A DNA stretch of 64,000 nucleotides from JAIOZK01 sp964468645 (GTDB lineage Bacteria; Bacteroidota; Bacteroidia; Bacteroidales; JAIOZK01): NCBI GenBank assembly GCA_964468645.1, contig CAYXUU010000013.1:1-64000 (forward strand), written 5' to 3'. Each line of letters starts with the position of its first letter. The first letter of the stretch is position 1. The notes below the pieces were generated by a model. The model worked only from the letters and a program-made list of their open reading frames with translations, did not search any database and was not told the origin of the DNA. This document shows, piece after piece, positions 51,119-60,795 of the stretch. Both the position numbers and the translations under genes were made by a program.

Positions 51119-52855
51119 TTATAATTTGATCCAATAATATGAAAATGGCGGTAATATTATGCTATTTTCCTCAGGGTCATAATCCAACTCCTGTTCAAGC
51201 ATATCTGTGCCAGGCACCTTTAATAATATATCCGGCTTTAAAATATCCATTTCCTTACCAGAAACATTTTGTATGATCAGGACATTCTCTGATCCATAAT
51301 TTCTTGTATATGCTATGACTTCATCAACAGGATTTCCATCCTGGTTATATACTTCAATCCATCGTAAATCACCTCTGCCAAAGCAATGAAAGTTGTTTCT
51401 CGATTTAATTTGACTGCTTAAGCGCTTAAAGACATGAGACTGGAAACTATCTTTATCCTCCAAATCAGATTCAAGTTTGTCCCAGTCAATTTTTCCTCTT
51501 ACCAGGAAACGGGTATCATCTTTACCTGTCATTTTGATCATCTCCTGGTAATAGGCCTCATCATTGTATTTCCCAAATTCATCACCATAATAAATAACCG
51601 GTGTTCCGGGTAAAGTCAGCATCAGGGAATAGATGACACCAATTCTTCTTTCATCCCGCTGCATCAATTCAGATAAACGGGCAGAAATACCTTCTCCTAA
51701 CCTGAAATCCCATTCCGGTTGATGGCAATAGTTTTCATGGATATATTTCCTGTCCTCTTCCGAAACATAAACAAGTTCCAGGCTTAATTCATCATGACAC
51801 CGCAAAAAAGTAAACCATTGAGAGGAAGCTGGTATTTCAGGAGTGGTATTAATATCAAGAGTCTCAACAATAGGTTTTTTGTTTCCTGCAGCAAGGGTTT
51901 TAAACATCTGAGGCATTAATGGGAAATGATAACCAGCATTACACTCATCTTCCGTTTCAAGGTATTTTATTAGCTCTACAGGCTTCTGACATGCCTCAGC
52001 CAGTAAAAGGGTATTTGGCCTTAAATATTCAACCACTGCCCTGAAAAACCTTACAACTGTATGAGTTCCTGGCAAGTTCTCACAACTTGTACCATCCTCT
52101 TTCCAGATATATGGAATGGCATCTGCCCTGAAACCATCCACTCCCTTCTTAAGCCAGTAGATCAGATTCCGTGACATTTCCAGAATAACCTTTGGATTGC
52201 GGTAATTCAGGTCAGGCTGGAATTCAAAAAACCTGTGGAAGTAATAGCAATCACCATCCTTTTCCCAGTTACTGGGACACATGCCTTTAAATAGCAATCT
52301 GGCATCTTTGTATTTGCTGGCATCTTTATTCCAGATATAATAATCACGATATGGATTATCTATTGATTTTCTGGATTCCTGAAACCAGAAATGCTGGTCT
52401 GAAGTATGATTCATGGCAATGTCAAATATCACCTTCATTTCCCTGTTATGAGCTTCGGTTAGAAAATCTTCAAAAATGGATTGAGAAGCGCCAACATTTT
52501 CCTGTTCGTTATTAGCTAGCAATGAACTTCTTATTTTTCGATAATTGCTGATATCAAATCCTGCATCCCGCATTGGAGATTCAAGAACAGGTAGTAACCA
52601 GAGGCAATTTACGCCCAGATCCTCCAGGTAATCAAGTTTGTCACACAATCCACGAAAATTATGATTGAATAAATCGACATAGAGAGAATACACAATGGCA
52701 TCCTTGTACCATTCCTGTTCATGGCCATTAAAAGTAATATTCAGTCTTTCTACTTTGAGTTCCGTTATAAATTCACCCAGTATCTGTGAGGTATCATCCC
52801 CGTATAATTCATCCCAGCATGTTGTCAGGGTTTTAATGTGTGTTGCATCTGTCAT
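51119..52855 (-). CDS. Trehalose-synthase-like GH13 enzyme
   Basis: A 578-residue GH13 enzyme without signal peptide, so cytoplasmic. The core WYKDAIVYSLYVDLF, WLLPVLESPMRDAGFDI, MNHTSDQHFWFQESRK and RFFEFQPDLNYRNP runs closely along trehalose synthases (GH13_16). Catalytic residues are Asp245 (GFRADAIPY), Glu287 (LLAEAC) and Asp355 (RCHDEL). The usual PMQW-type extension after YYGDE is missing, so it may be a hydrolase or glucosyltransferase of altered specificity. Sits beside the phosphorylase fusion in a likely operon. Confidence 0.8.
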   Translation of the reverse strand: MTDATHIKTLTTCWDELYGDDTSQILGEFITELKVERLNITFNGHEQEWYKDAIVYSLYVDLFNHNFRGLCDKLDYLEDLGVNCLWLLPVLESPMRDAGFDISNYRKIRSSLLANNEQENVGASQSIFEDFLTEAHNREMKVIFDIAMNHTSDQHFWFQESRKSIDNPYRDYYIWNKDASKYKDARLLFKGMCPSNWEKDGDCYYFHRFFEFQPDLNYRNPKVILEMSRNLIYWLKKGVDGFRADAIPYIWKEDGTSCENLPGTHTVVRFFRAVVEYLRPNTLLLAEACQKPVELIKYLETEDECNAGYHFPLMPQMFKTLAAGNKKPIVETLDINTTPEIPASSQWFTFLRCHDELSLELVYVSEEDRKYIHENYCHQPEWDFRLGEGISARLSELMQRDERRIGVIYSLMLTLPGTPVIYYGDEFGKYNDEAYYQEMIKMTGKDDTRFLVRGKIDWDKLESDLEDKDSFQSHVFKRLSSQIKSRNNFHCFGRGDLRWIEVYNQDGNPVDEVIAYTRNYGSENVLIIQNVSGKEMDILKPDILLKVPGTDMLEQELDYDPEENSIILPPFSYYWIKL

Positions 52856-52960
52856 TGTTAATCACTGGTTTAATCCATACAAAGTTAAGAATATATGCAA
52901 AGGATTAGTAGATTATAGAGTATCTTTGAAGGTCATTATTCATCATTTTATCAATTTATT

Positions 52961-54802
52961 ATGAATGGTTTATTTAAATGGTTTGCGCTGCTGTTTTCAA
53001 TAGTTTTAATTATAGGATGTAAACCAAAAAAAGAACCGGATTTTATTCCGGAATGGTCCAAAGGTGTTGTTTGGTACCAGATATTTCCTGAGAGATTCAG
53101 AAATGGTGATACGACCAATGATCCCGAACTTTCAGATCAGAAAGGATGCTGGCCTCATGAGCTTATTGAACCATGGGAAGTGCATCCATGGGGATCCGAC
53201 TGGTATGCTCTTGAGGATTATGAACAATCGAACGGAAAGGATACCTGGTACAATATCACCAGAAGAAGATATGGTGGGGATTTGCAGGGAATCATCGATA
53301 AACTTGATTATCTGAAAGAACTTGGAATAGGGGCTATATACCTGAATCCTGTTTTTGTGGCTCCCTCACACCACAAATACGACATTGCTTACCATCACCA
53401 TATTGACCCAACTTTCGGCCCTGGTCCTGAAAAGGACTGGAAGATCATAAGATCAGAAACCCCGGATGATCCTTCAACATGGAAATGGACAACAGCCGAT
53501 TCACTCGCGTTAAGACTTATCAGGGAGGCCCATAAAAGGGATATGAGGATTATTTTCGATGGGGTATTTAACCATGTGGGGTATAATAATTTCGCAATAG
53601 ATGATCTTCGTAAAAATCAGAAAGATTCCAGGTTTAAAGACTGGTTTACAATCAAATCATGGGAAGATTCAGTTACAGGTTCGGAATTTGAAGTCAAAAG
53701 ATGGTGGAACATTAAAGACATGCCCGAACTCAGGGAAGATACATCTGGCATTGTTGAAGGGCCAAAGAAGTATATTTTCGATATAACCCGGCGATGGATG
53801 GATCCCGGAAACAATGGTGATGTATCGAAAGGAATAGATGGCTGGCGCCTTGATGTTGCCGACTACGTTGCCCACCCCTTCTGGAAGGATTGGCGTAAAC
53901 ATGTTAAACAAATCAATCCTGAGGCTTATATCACCGGGGAAATTATCGAAAGTTCTGATTACATAAAGCCCTACCTGCAGGGAGATGAGTTTGATGCAGT
54001 GATGAATTATAACTTTAACTTCATTTGCAGTGAGTTTTTTATAAACGACTCATCAGGAATTAGTTCAACCCGGTTTGCTACCCTATTAAAACGATTGCGT
54101 AAAGCATTCCCTGATCAAAACCTGATGTCGCAGCAGAATCTTATCGGAAGTCATGATACGCCTAGAGCATCAAGCAGAATCGTAAATAAGAACAAGGGTT
54201 CATTTCTTGACAAAGATTATTTTTTCGGACAAACCAAAGCTACAAATCCTAATTTTGATACAAGAAAACCATCTATTGAGGAGTATGAGACTCTGAAACT
54301 TATGACAACCTTTCAAATGACGTATCCCGGATCACCCATGATCTATTATGGCGATGAGGTCGGAATGTGGGGAGCCCATGACCCGTGTTGCCGTAAACCC
54401 ATGATATGGAGTGATATCCCCTATGAAGATGAATCATCTGCCCCTCCCAATGCTTCCCGAAAAGGAGCTGATAAAGTTGAGATCAATAAAGACCTGCTTG
54501 AGTTTTATAAAGAAATTATAAAGATCCATAATGATTCACCTGCATTGAAATGGGGAGATTTTAAAACCCTGCTGGCAGATAACAAAAACAGAGTATTCGC
54601 ATTTTCAAGAATTTATGATGATGACATGGTATTCGTCATGATCAATGCCGGGAATGAGGAACAATCAATCGATATTCAGATTGAAAGGGATCAGGAGTTC
54701 AGGGACATGTTAAACATTCAAACAGAAATAATTTCAAATAATAGTAAAATCACTGTTAAGGTGCCCCCCGGGAAGGCTGCAATTTTAAGGAATCAAAATT
54801 AA
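52961..54802 (+). CDS. GH13 alpha-glucanase lipoprotein
   Basis: A 613-residue lipoprotein (signal MNGLFKWFALLFSIVLIIGC). It has the GH13 barrel: WYQIFPERFRNG, YLNPVFVAPSHHKYD, GVFNHVG, Asp298 nucleophile (GIDGWRLDVADYV), Glu327 acid (TGEIIE) and Asp399 (GSHDTPR). The profile is neopullulanase- or cyclomaltodextrinase-like, acting on pullulan or malto-oligosaccharides at the cell surface or in the periplasm. TATCTTTG at 52921-52928 is a likely -7 box. The next gene begins 6 bases after its stop. Divergent from the trehalose-synthase-like gene. Confidence 0.88.
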   Translation: MNGLFKWFALLFSIVLIIGCKPKKEPDFIPEWSKGVVWYQIFPERFRNGDTTNDPELSDQKGCWPHELIEPWEVHPWGSDWYALEDYEQSNGKDTWYNITRRRYGGDLQGIIDKLDYLKELGIGAIYLNPVFVAPSHHKYDIAYHHHIDPTFGPGPEKDWKIIRSETPDDPSTWKWTTADSLALRLIREAHKRDMRIIFDGVFNHVGYNNFAIDDLRKNQKDSRFKDWFTIKSWEDSVTGSEFEVKRWWNIKDMPELREDTSGIVEGPKKYIFDITRRWMDPGNNGDVSKGIDGWRLDVADYVAHPFWKDWRKHVKQINPEAYITGEIIESSDYIKPYLQGDEFDAVMNYNFNFICSEFFINDSSGISSTRFATLLKRLRKAFPDQNLMSQQNLIGSHDTPRASSRIVNKNKGSFLDKDYFFGQTKATNPNFDTRKPSIEEYETLKLMTTFQMTYPGSPMIYYGDEVGMWGAHDPCCRKPMIWSDIPYEDESSAPPNASRKGADKVEINKDLLEFYKEIIKIHNDSPALKWGDFKTLLADNKNRVFAFSRIYDDDMVFVMINAGNEEQSIDIQIERDQEFRDMLNIQTEIISNNSKITVKVPPGKAAILRNQN

Positions 54803-54808
54803 AGTATC

Positions 54809-56668
54809 ATGAATAAGTTATTTCGACATTTATTATCCCTAATATTTCTTTCAGGAAGCCTGTATGCAACAGCGCAGGTAGGTTCTCTAAAAGTTGAACC
54901 ACCCTTCTGGTGGACTGGCATGCAGGAAAAGAGCATACAGTTGCTGGTGTATGGAAATGATATAGGACACACAAATGTAAGCATAGATTATCCGGGTGTA
55001 AGTTTGTCATTTGTTAACAGGGTTGAGAACCCGAATTATCTTTTCCTGGACATCATTATCTCCGAAAACGCCCAACCTGGAATTTTCCAGTTAGCTTTCT
55101 CAAAGCATAAAAAAGTCATTGTCACATATGATTACAAACTTCTTAAGCGTCGTGATGATTCTGAGTTTAGAAAAGGATTTGATACCGATGATGTGATCTA
55201 CCTGTTGATGCCTGACCGTTTCTCCAATGGTAATTCTGGCAATGATGATATGGAAGGGATGCTTGAAAAAGCCAAAAGAACGGATCCAAATGGAAGGCAT
55301 GGTGGCGACATAGAGGGAATAGAGAATCAACTTCCTTATTTACATGAGCTTGGAATTACAGCCCTATGGGTCAATCCATTACTTGAAAACAATATGCCCA
55401 AATATTCCTATCATGGTTATGCCATAACCGATTTTTATAAGGTTGATCCGCGTTATGGAACAAATGAGGATTATGTCAATCTTGTCAAAGACGCGCATAA
55501 GCATGGGATAAAGGTTATCATGGATATGGTATTCAATCATTGTGGTACAGGGCACTGGTGGAATAATGACCTTCCTTCGCAGGACTGGTACAATCAATGG
55601 CCGGAATTCACACGATCCAACTACAGGGGTGGCACTGTCACCGATCCCTATGTTTCTGATTATGATGGTAACAGGATGCTCAAAGGCTGGTTTGATAAGA
55701 CCATGGCCGATATGAACCAGCAGAATGAATTTCTTGCAAATTATCTGATCCAGAATAGTATCTGGTGGATTGAATATGCTGACCTTGATGGAATACGCAT
55801 GGATACTTATCCTTATTCATTCAAGGGATTTATGGCAGAATGGATGAAACGGATCAGGAAGGAATATCCTGATTTTAATGTGGTTGCCGAATCCTGGCTT
55901 TCTGATCCTGCACTGGTTTCATACTGGCAGGAAGGGGCTAATAACCGGGATGGATACAAATCATACGTTACAAACGTTTTTGATTTTCCAATGATGTATG
56001 CCATGGGCAAAGCGTTTAATGAAACTGATAGCTGGGATGACGGTATTGTGAAACTCTATAATGTCCTCGGACAGGACTTTCTCTATGGTGATCCGTACGG
56101 TCTTGTATTGTTTGTTGACAATCATGATGGGGATCGGTTTTATACTAAAATCGATGAGAACCTGGATAATTTCAAACTTGCCATGGCCTTTATGACAACA
56201 ACCAGAGGTATCCCGCAATTATATTATGGTACTGAAATTCTGATGACAGGACACGAACATGATGGACATGGATTTATCAGGGAGGATTTTCCGGGTGGGT
56301 GGCCGGATGATGAAAACAATGCCTTTACAAGAGATGGCAGAACTGATGATCAGAATGAGGCATTTGACTATCTGTCGAACCTGCTGAACTGGCGATTGGA
56401 AAAAGATGTAATTCATTATGGTAAATTAAAGCACTTCATTCCGGAGAAAGGGATTTATGTTTATTTCAGGTATAATGATGACGAGTCTGTGATGGTTATT
56501 CTGAATAATGCAAAAGAAGCCCGAGCACTCCAAACGGAAAGGTTCAACGAGTGTATGAATAGTTATACTTCAGGAATAGATATAATTACGGGAAGAATCA
56601 TTGAAGAGTTAACTACTATAAATATACCGGCAAAATCGGCAATGATTATAGAACTAAATAATTTTTAG
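54809..56668 (+). CDS. SusA-like neopullulanase/cyclomaltodextrinase
   Basis: A 619-residue secreted GH13 enzyme. The signal peptide (about 1-22, ending TATAQ) suits a periplasmic protein. An N-terminal beta-sandwich (VEPPFWWTGMQEKSIQLLVY) of the cyclomaltodextrinase type precedes the barrel, which has Asp332 (GIRMDTYPYS), Glu361 (VVAESWL) and Asp440 (DNHDGDRF). A beta-sandwich C-terminus (DIITGRIIEELTTINIPAKS) follows. It resembles the SusA neopullulanase of the Bacteroides starch system, which degrades imported oligosaccharides. It is translationally close to the upstream GH13 gene. Confidence 0.92.
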   Translation: MNKLFRHLLSLIFLSGSLYATAQVGSLKVEPPFWWTGMQEKSIQLLVYGNDIGHTNVSIDYPGVSLSFVNRVENPNYLFLDIIISENAQPGIFQLAFSKHKKVIVTYDYKLLKRRDDSEFRKGFDTDDVIYLLMPDRFSNGNSGNDDMEGMLEKAKRTDPNGRHGGDIEGIENQLPYLHELGITALWVNPLLENNMPKYSYHGYAITDFYKVDPRYGTNEDYVNLVKDAHKHGIKVIMDMVFNHCGTGHWWNNDLPSQDWYNQWPEFTRSNYRGGTVTDPYVSDYDGNRMLKGWFDKTMADMNQQNEFLANYLIQNSIWWIEYADLDGIRMDTYPYSFKGFMAEWMKRIRKEYPDFNVVAESWLSDPALVSYWQEGANNRDGYKSYVTNVFDFPMMYAMGKAFNETDSWDDGIVKLYNVLGQDFLYGDPYGLVLFVDNHDGDRFYTKIDENLDNFKLAMAFMTTTRGIPQLYYGTEILMTGHEHDGHGFIREDFPGGWPDDENNAFTRDGRTDDQNEAFDYLSNLLNWRLEKDVIHYGKLKHFIPEKGIYVYFRYNDDESVMVILNNAKEARALQTERFNECMNSYTSGIDIITGRIIEELTTINIPAKSAMIIELNNF

Positions 56669-56759
56669 TGTTCATTAGTGTTTTTGTGATTTAGTGGCAA
56701 AAGAAATTATCGAGTAATGAAGTTAATGAATTAATGATAGATGGGGATTCGTCATCCAA

Positions 56760-56771
56760 TTAAACGTTTAA
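56760..56771. promoter_or_regulatory. TTAAACGTTTAA palindrome in the GH13 cluster
   Basis: A 12-bp perfect palindrome centred on CG, 26 bases before the start of the third plus-strand GH13 gene, in the only sizeable gap (129 bases) of the GH13 run. It shares the core AAACGTTT with 60631-60644. It may be a LacI-family operator, but it is so close to the start that promoter placement is unclear. Confidence 0.4.
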
Positions 56772-56797
56772 ACAATTAAACAGTTAAACCAAAAACA

Positions 56798-59173
56798 ATG
56801 AACCGAATAATTCACTTTTTACTGCTCCTGGTATTTTTATCAGGATGTCATCAGGAAGAATACAAACTTAATTATAAGGACACTGGTGAAATCATAGGGC
56901 TGGCAAGCCCTATATTACTACAACCAGAAGCCACAACTATCTACCTGGGTGATTATTTTATTGATCCCGGAAGGATTGATTCTGTTAGCTTTAATTGTTA
57001 TCCTGACATCCTGCTTTCAGATAATAATGATTCTCTTGTGATAATTGATAATGAGGATTTACCAGGATTGATCGAGATAAAATGCTGGATAGAAAACACA
57101 CCCTATTCAATTCTCGGTAAAAAATCTAAAAAAGAGTATATATCGGTTTATTTTGATCCGAAAGGGAGTAATTATAATATTGTTCAACTCAAAGGAACAA
57201 TGAATGGATGGAACCCTAATGCAACCAACCTGGAGTTGATCGATGGAAAATGGCAAACACAACTCCTGCTTAATCCAGGATCCTACCAGTATAAATTCGT
57301 TGTTGATGGTGCTGAAGCCATGGATCCGGCAAATCCTGATTCTGTTGATAATAACTTTGGGGGATTTAATTCAGTGATGACCGTTGGGAATATTGATAAA
57401 CAGAACCTACCCGTCCTTTATACTGAAAAAGCAAATTTGCATAGCCTGACAATAGGTTTGAAGAACCATCCGGCAGAACTTTTTGTTTTCTGGCAAAATT
57501 TCAGGCTGCCGGATAGATTCATTAAATCTGATAATAATTCCTTTATCATTCAAATTCCTGAACAGGCCAGAGGCCTGGAACGATCATTTATTCGGATCCG
57601 GGCATATAATAATTATGGAGTATCAAATGAGGTGTTGATACCTCTTCACAATGGAAAAGTCATTCAAAGCACATCAGAGCTAAACAGGTTTGACCATCAC
57701 ACCAAGATCCTTTATAACGTATTTGTTGACAGATTTTACAATGGAGATCCTGATAATGATGAGCCGGTTGATGATCCTGAGATCCTTCCCAAGGCAAATC
57801 ACTTTGGAGGTGACATTACCGGTATTACGCAAAAGATTAAAGATGGATATTTCGACGATCTTGGAGTGAACACAATATGGATATCGCCCCTGGTTCAAAA
57901 TCCAAAAGGTGCCTTTGGATTGTGGCCTGAACCCAGAAGCAGGTTTTCAGGCTATCATGGCTACTGGCCTGTTTCCTTTACACAGATCGATTATCGTTTC
58001 GGCACTGATGATGATTTCAGGGAGCTTGTAAATACAGCCCATGAACATGGCCTGAATGTGCTCCTCGATATTGTTGCAAACCATGTGCACAAAGAGCACC
58101 CTGTTTATATTGAGCATCCCGACTGGGCCACTGACCTCTATCTTCCTGACGGAAGTTTAAATACCGAAAGGTGGGATGAATACAGGTTGACAACCTGGTT
58201 TGATGTTTTCCTACCTACACTTGATCTGGCAAAGCCAGAAGTTTATGAGATGTTATCTGATTCGGCGGTTTACTGGATTAAAGAATTTAATCTTGACGGT
58301 TTCAGGCATGATGCTACCAAACATATTCCGGAGGTATTCTGGCGTACCCTTACAAGAAAACTCAAGGAACAGGTAATGATTCCGGAAGATAAGAGCCTGT
58401 ACCAGATCGGGGAAACCTATGGGAATGCTGAATTGATAAGCAGCTATGTTAGTTCCGGGCAATTGGATGCCCAGTTCGATTTCAATGTTTATGATGCTGC
58501 CATTGCAGTGTTTGGACGGGATCAGGAGTCATTCATTAGGTTAAACACCACCCTTGAAGAGAGTCTTGAATACTACGGCGACCACAACCTGATGGGCTAT
58601 ATTACAGGCAACCAGGACAGGCCCAGATTTATCAGCCTGGCAGGTGGGGCCCTTGGGTATGAAGAAGATTCAAAGCTCGCCGGATGGACCAGGGAAATTG
58701 GAGTTGGTGATCCGGTAGGTTATCAGAAGTTGTTAATGCTAACTGCATTTAACATGTCAATACCCGGATTACCTGTCATTTATTTTGGGGATGAGATAGG
58801 CGACCCGGGAGGTAATGATCCGGATAATCGCAGAATGATGCGTTTCGATAATCTCAAAAAAGAAGAACAAAATATAAAAGAGACAACACAAAAGCTTATA
58901 TCTATCAGAAATAATAACATGGCCATGATCTATGGTGATATCGAACTTCTGCTGGTGAGTGACAGAGTTTATGCATTCGCAAGAACTTATTTTGATAAAA
59001 TCGCTGTTGTGGTATTCAGCAAAGAACAGGCAGCTGATCAAATTGAAATAGAATTACCGGAACGATTTTCACAGGCAAAACTGAAGGCTCATTTCGGAAA
59101 TTCATTTAACAAAATCAACAATAAAGTAAATATTGAACTTAAACCAAACACATTTGAAATCTTAACAAACTAA
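56798..59173 (+). CDS. GH13 lipoprotein with CBM48-like domain
   Basis: A 791-residue lipoprotein (signal MNRIIHFLLLLVFLSGC). An N-terminal beta-sandwich of unclear type is followed by a CBM48/AMPK-like glycan-binding domain (VQLKGTMNGWNPNATNL, WQTQLLLNPGSYQYKFVVDG). The GH13 barrel begins near residue 305, with Asp505 (GFRHDATKHI), Glu539 (IGETYG) and Asp607 (GNQDRPRF). His-Asp instead of Leu-Asp before the nucleophile and the Gln in GNQD are unusual in GH13, so it may be a distinct subfamily. Probably a surface or periplasmic amylase-like enzyme. Confidence 0.88.
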   Translation: MNRIIHFLLLLVFLSGCHQEEYKLNYKDTGEIIGLASPILLQPEATTIYLGDYFIDPGRIDSVSFNCYPDILLSDNNDSLVIIDNEDLPGLIEIKCWIENTPYSILGKKSKKEYISVYFDPKGSNYNIVQLKGTMNGWNPNATNLELIDGKWQTQLLLNPGSYQYKFVVDGAEAMDPANPDSVDNNFGGFNSVMTVGNIDKQNLPVLYTEKANLHSLTIGLKNHPAELFVFWQNFRLPDRFIKSDNNSFIIQIPEQARGLERSFIRIRAYNNYGVSNEVLIPLHNGKVIQSTSELNRFDHHTKILYNVFVDRFYNGDPDNDEPVDDPEILPKANHFGGDITGITQKIKDGYFDDLGVNTIWISPLVQNPKGAFGLWPEPRSRFSGYHGYWPVSFTQIDYRFGTDDDFRELVNTAHEHGLNVLLDIVANHVHKEHPVYIEHPDWATDLYLPDGSLNTERWDEYRLTTWFDVFLPTLDLAKPEVYEMLSDSAVYWIKEFNLDGFRHDATKHIPEVFWRTLTRKLKEQVMIPEDKSLYQIGETYGNAELISSYVSSGQLDAQFDFNVYDAAIAVFGRDQESFIRLNTTLEESLEYYGDHNLMGYITGNQDRPRFISLAGGALGYEEDSKLAGWTREIGVGDPVGYQKLLMLTAFNMSIPGLPVIYFGDEIGDPGGNDPDNRRMMRFDNLKKEEQNIKETTQKLISIRNNNMAMIYGDIELLLVSDRVYAFARTYFDKIAVVVFSKEQAADQIEIELPERFSQAKLKAHFGNSFNKINNKVNIELKPNTFEILTN

Positions 59174-59177
59174 TATT

Positions 59178-60578
59178 ATGAACAAAGTATTACAGGTCAT
59201 CCAGGAAAACTATGTAACGATAATCATTCTTGCAATAGCAGTAACAGGTGTGTTGTTTTTTGTCTCCTGCAAAGGAAAGAAAGCTATAAAAGAACCTGTT
59301 ATCAGCAAAGTAAACAATCCGGAATGGAGTAAAGATGCCAATATTTATGAGGTCAACATCAGGCAATTTACCCCTGAAGGAACATTTAAGGCTTTTGAGG
59401 ATCATCTTCCGCGATTGAAGGATATGGGTATCGATATTTTATGGCTTATGCCGGTACATCCCATTGGAGAAAAAAATAGGAAAGGTTCTTTAGGCAGTTA
59501 TTACTCTGTGAAAGATTACCTTGATGTTAATCCCGATTTTGGAACCATGGAAGATTTTAAGTCCGTTGTTAACAAAGCCCATGAACTGGGTATGTATGTT
59601 ATTCTCGACTGGGTGGCTAACCATACAGCATGGGACAACAAATTAATTGAAGACCACCCCGAATGGTACAGTGTTGACAGTGCAGGGAATATGGTATCAC
59701 CATACGACTGGACTGATGTTGCTGATTTGAGCTTTGATAATGAAGCTTTAAGGGATTATATGAAAAATGCACTGGTATTCTGGGTTAAGGAAGCAAATAT
59801 TGATGGTTACAGATGTGATGTTGCTGAGATGGTTCCGACAGATTTCTGGAATTCAGTAAGGCCGGAACTTGAGAAGATCAAGCCAGTATTTATGCTTGCA
59901 GAGGCTGAAAAACCGGAACATCAAATTGAAGCATTCGATATGTCGTACGGATGGGAAATGCACCATATCATGAATAAGATCGCAAAAGGTGAATATAATG
60001 CCAATGATCTTGAAAATGTTCTTATCAAGAGCGACACCTTGTTTCCCGGAAATTCTTACCGTATGTATTTCACCTCTAACCATGATGAAAATTCGTGGAA
60101 TGGAACTGAATATGAACGGATGGGTGATGGGGTTAAGGCTTTTGCAGCCCTGATTTTTGTCGTACCCGGAATGCCTATGATCTACAGCGGCCAGGAAGCA
60201 GGACTTGATAAACGTCTCCTGTTTTTTGAAAAAGATACCATCAGCTGGGATAATCTTGAGATGCAGGAATACTACAGGGCTTTGATCAATATTAAGAAAA
60301 GGAATCCTGCCTTGTGGAATGGTAAATATGGTGGTAGCTGGGAACGGATATCTACAATCAATGACGAAGCCGTTTTCGCAATATTCAGGGAAAAAGAGGA
60401 TAATAAAGTACTAGGGATTTTTAATCTGTCCGACACAATGCAGACTATAAATCTGAAAGGGAAAAACTATACCGGCGATTATGTTGACATGCTATCAGGA
60501 GAACCTGCCAGCGTTAGTAAGAACCTTGAGTTTAATCTTCAACCCTGGGAGTTCTTTATATTCGCAAATAATAAGTAG
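59178..60578 (+). CDS. GH13 alpha-amylase-like lipoprotein
   Basis: A 466-residue lipoprotein (hydrophobic segment ending in FVSC, Cys31). It is a short GH13: YEVNIRQFTPEG, DILWLMPVHPIG, LDWVANHTAW, Asp214 (GYRCDVAEMVP), Glu242 (LAEAEKPE) and Asp303 (SNHDENSWNG). A compact C-terminal beta-domain ends in LQPWEFFIFAN. It starts 4 bases after its neighbour. The long signal-anchor and short barrel recall SusG-like surface amylases, but SusG's extra binding domain is missing. Confidence 0.88.
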   Translation: MNKVLQVIQENYVTIIILAIAVTGVLFFVSCKGKKAIKEPVISKVNNPEWSKDANIYEVNIRQFTPEGTFKAFEDHLPRLKDMGIDILWLMPVHPIGEKNRKGSLGSYYSVKDYLDVNPDFGTMEDFKSVVNKAHELGMYVILDWVANHTAWDNKLIEDHPEWYSVDSAGNMVSPYDWTDVADLSFDNEALRDYMKNALVFWVKEANIDGYRCDVAEMVPTDFWNSVRPELEKIKPVFMLAEAEKPEHQIEAFDMSYGWEMHHIMNKIAKGEYNANDLENVLIKSDTLFPGNSYRMYFTSNHDENSWNGTEYERMGDGVKAFAALIFVVPGMPMIYSGQEAGLDKRLLFFEKDTISWDNLEMQEYYRALINIKKRNPALWNGKYGGSWERISTINDEAVFAIFREKEDNKVLGIFNLSDTMQTINLKGKNYTGDYVDMLSGEPASVSKNLEFNLQPWEFFIFANNK

Positions 60579-60630
60579 ATGCTAACTTTTCAACAATTAA
60601 TATAAGAAAAATAAGCGGATAAATTATTTA

Positions 60631-60644
60631 TGCAAACGTTTGAA
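60631..60644. promoter_or_regulatory. LacI-family-like operator upstream of susC
   Basis: TGCAAACGTTTGAA contains the perfect palindrome CAAACGTTTG (60633-60642) centred on CG, with further T/A matching outside. This is the form bound by LacI/GalR repressors. It lies before the terminator-like hairpin at 60685, about 150 bases ahead of susC. Confidence 0.5.
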
Positions 60645-60684
60645 ATCCGTATTATGTGATAACATCATTCAGAATGCAATTTAG

Positions 60685-60719
60685 CCCTACTATTTGCGAT
60701 AAATAAGTAGGGATTTTTT
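60685..60719 (+). terminator. Intrinsic terminator or attenuator before susC
   Basis: CCCTACT (60685-60691) pairs with AGTAGGG (60706-60712) around an AT-rich inner stem, followed by six T residues (60714-60719). It ends the GH13 run or works as an attenuator in the susC leader. Confidence 0.8.
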
Positions 60720-60742
60720 ATTACATTTGAGTTGAAATAAGC

Positions 60743-60750
60743 TAAATTTG
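60743..60750 (+). promoter_or_regulatory. Likely -7 box of susC
   Basis: TAAATTTG matches TAnnTTTG and lies 45 bases before the ATG. No clear -33 TTG is found at the usual distance, so the promoter is tentative. Confidence 0.35.
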
Positions 60751-60795
60751 AAGAATAATGACATTTTCATTAGGTTTAATTAATACACAAGCATT

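Noticed and set aside
55967..55985. Another AAACGTTT core inside a GH13 gene
   Set aside because: It lies within coding sequence and does not extend as a palindrome beyond the core.
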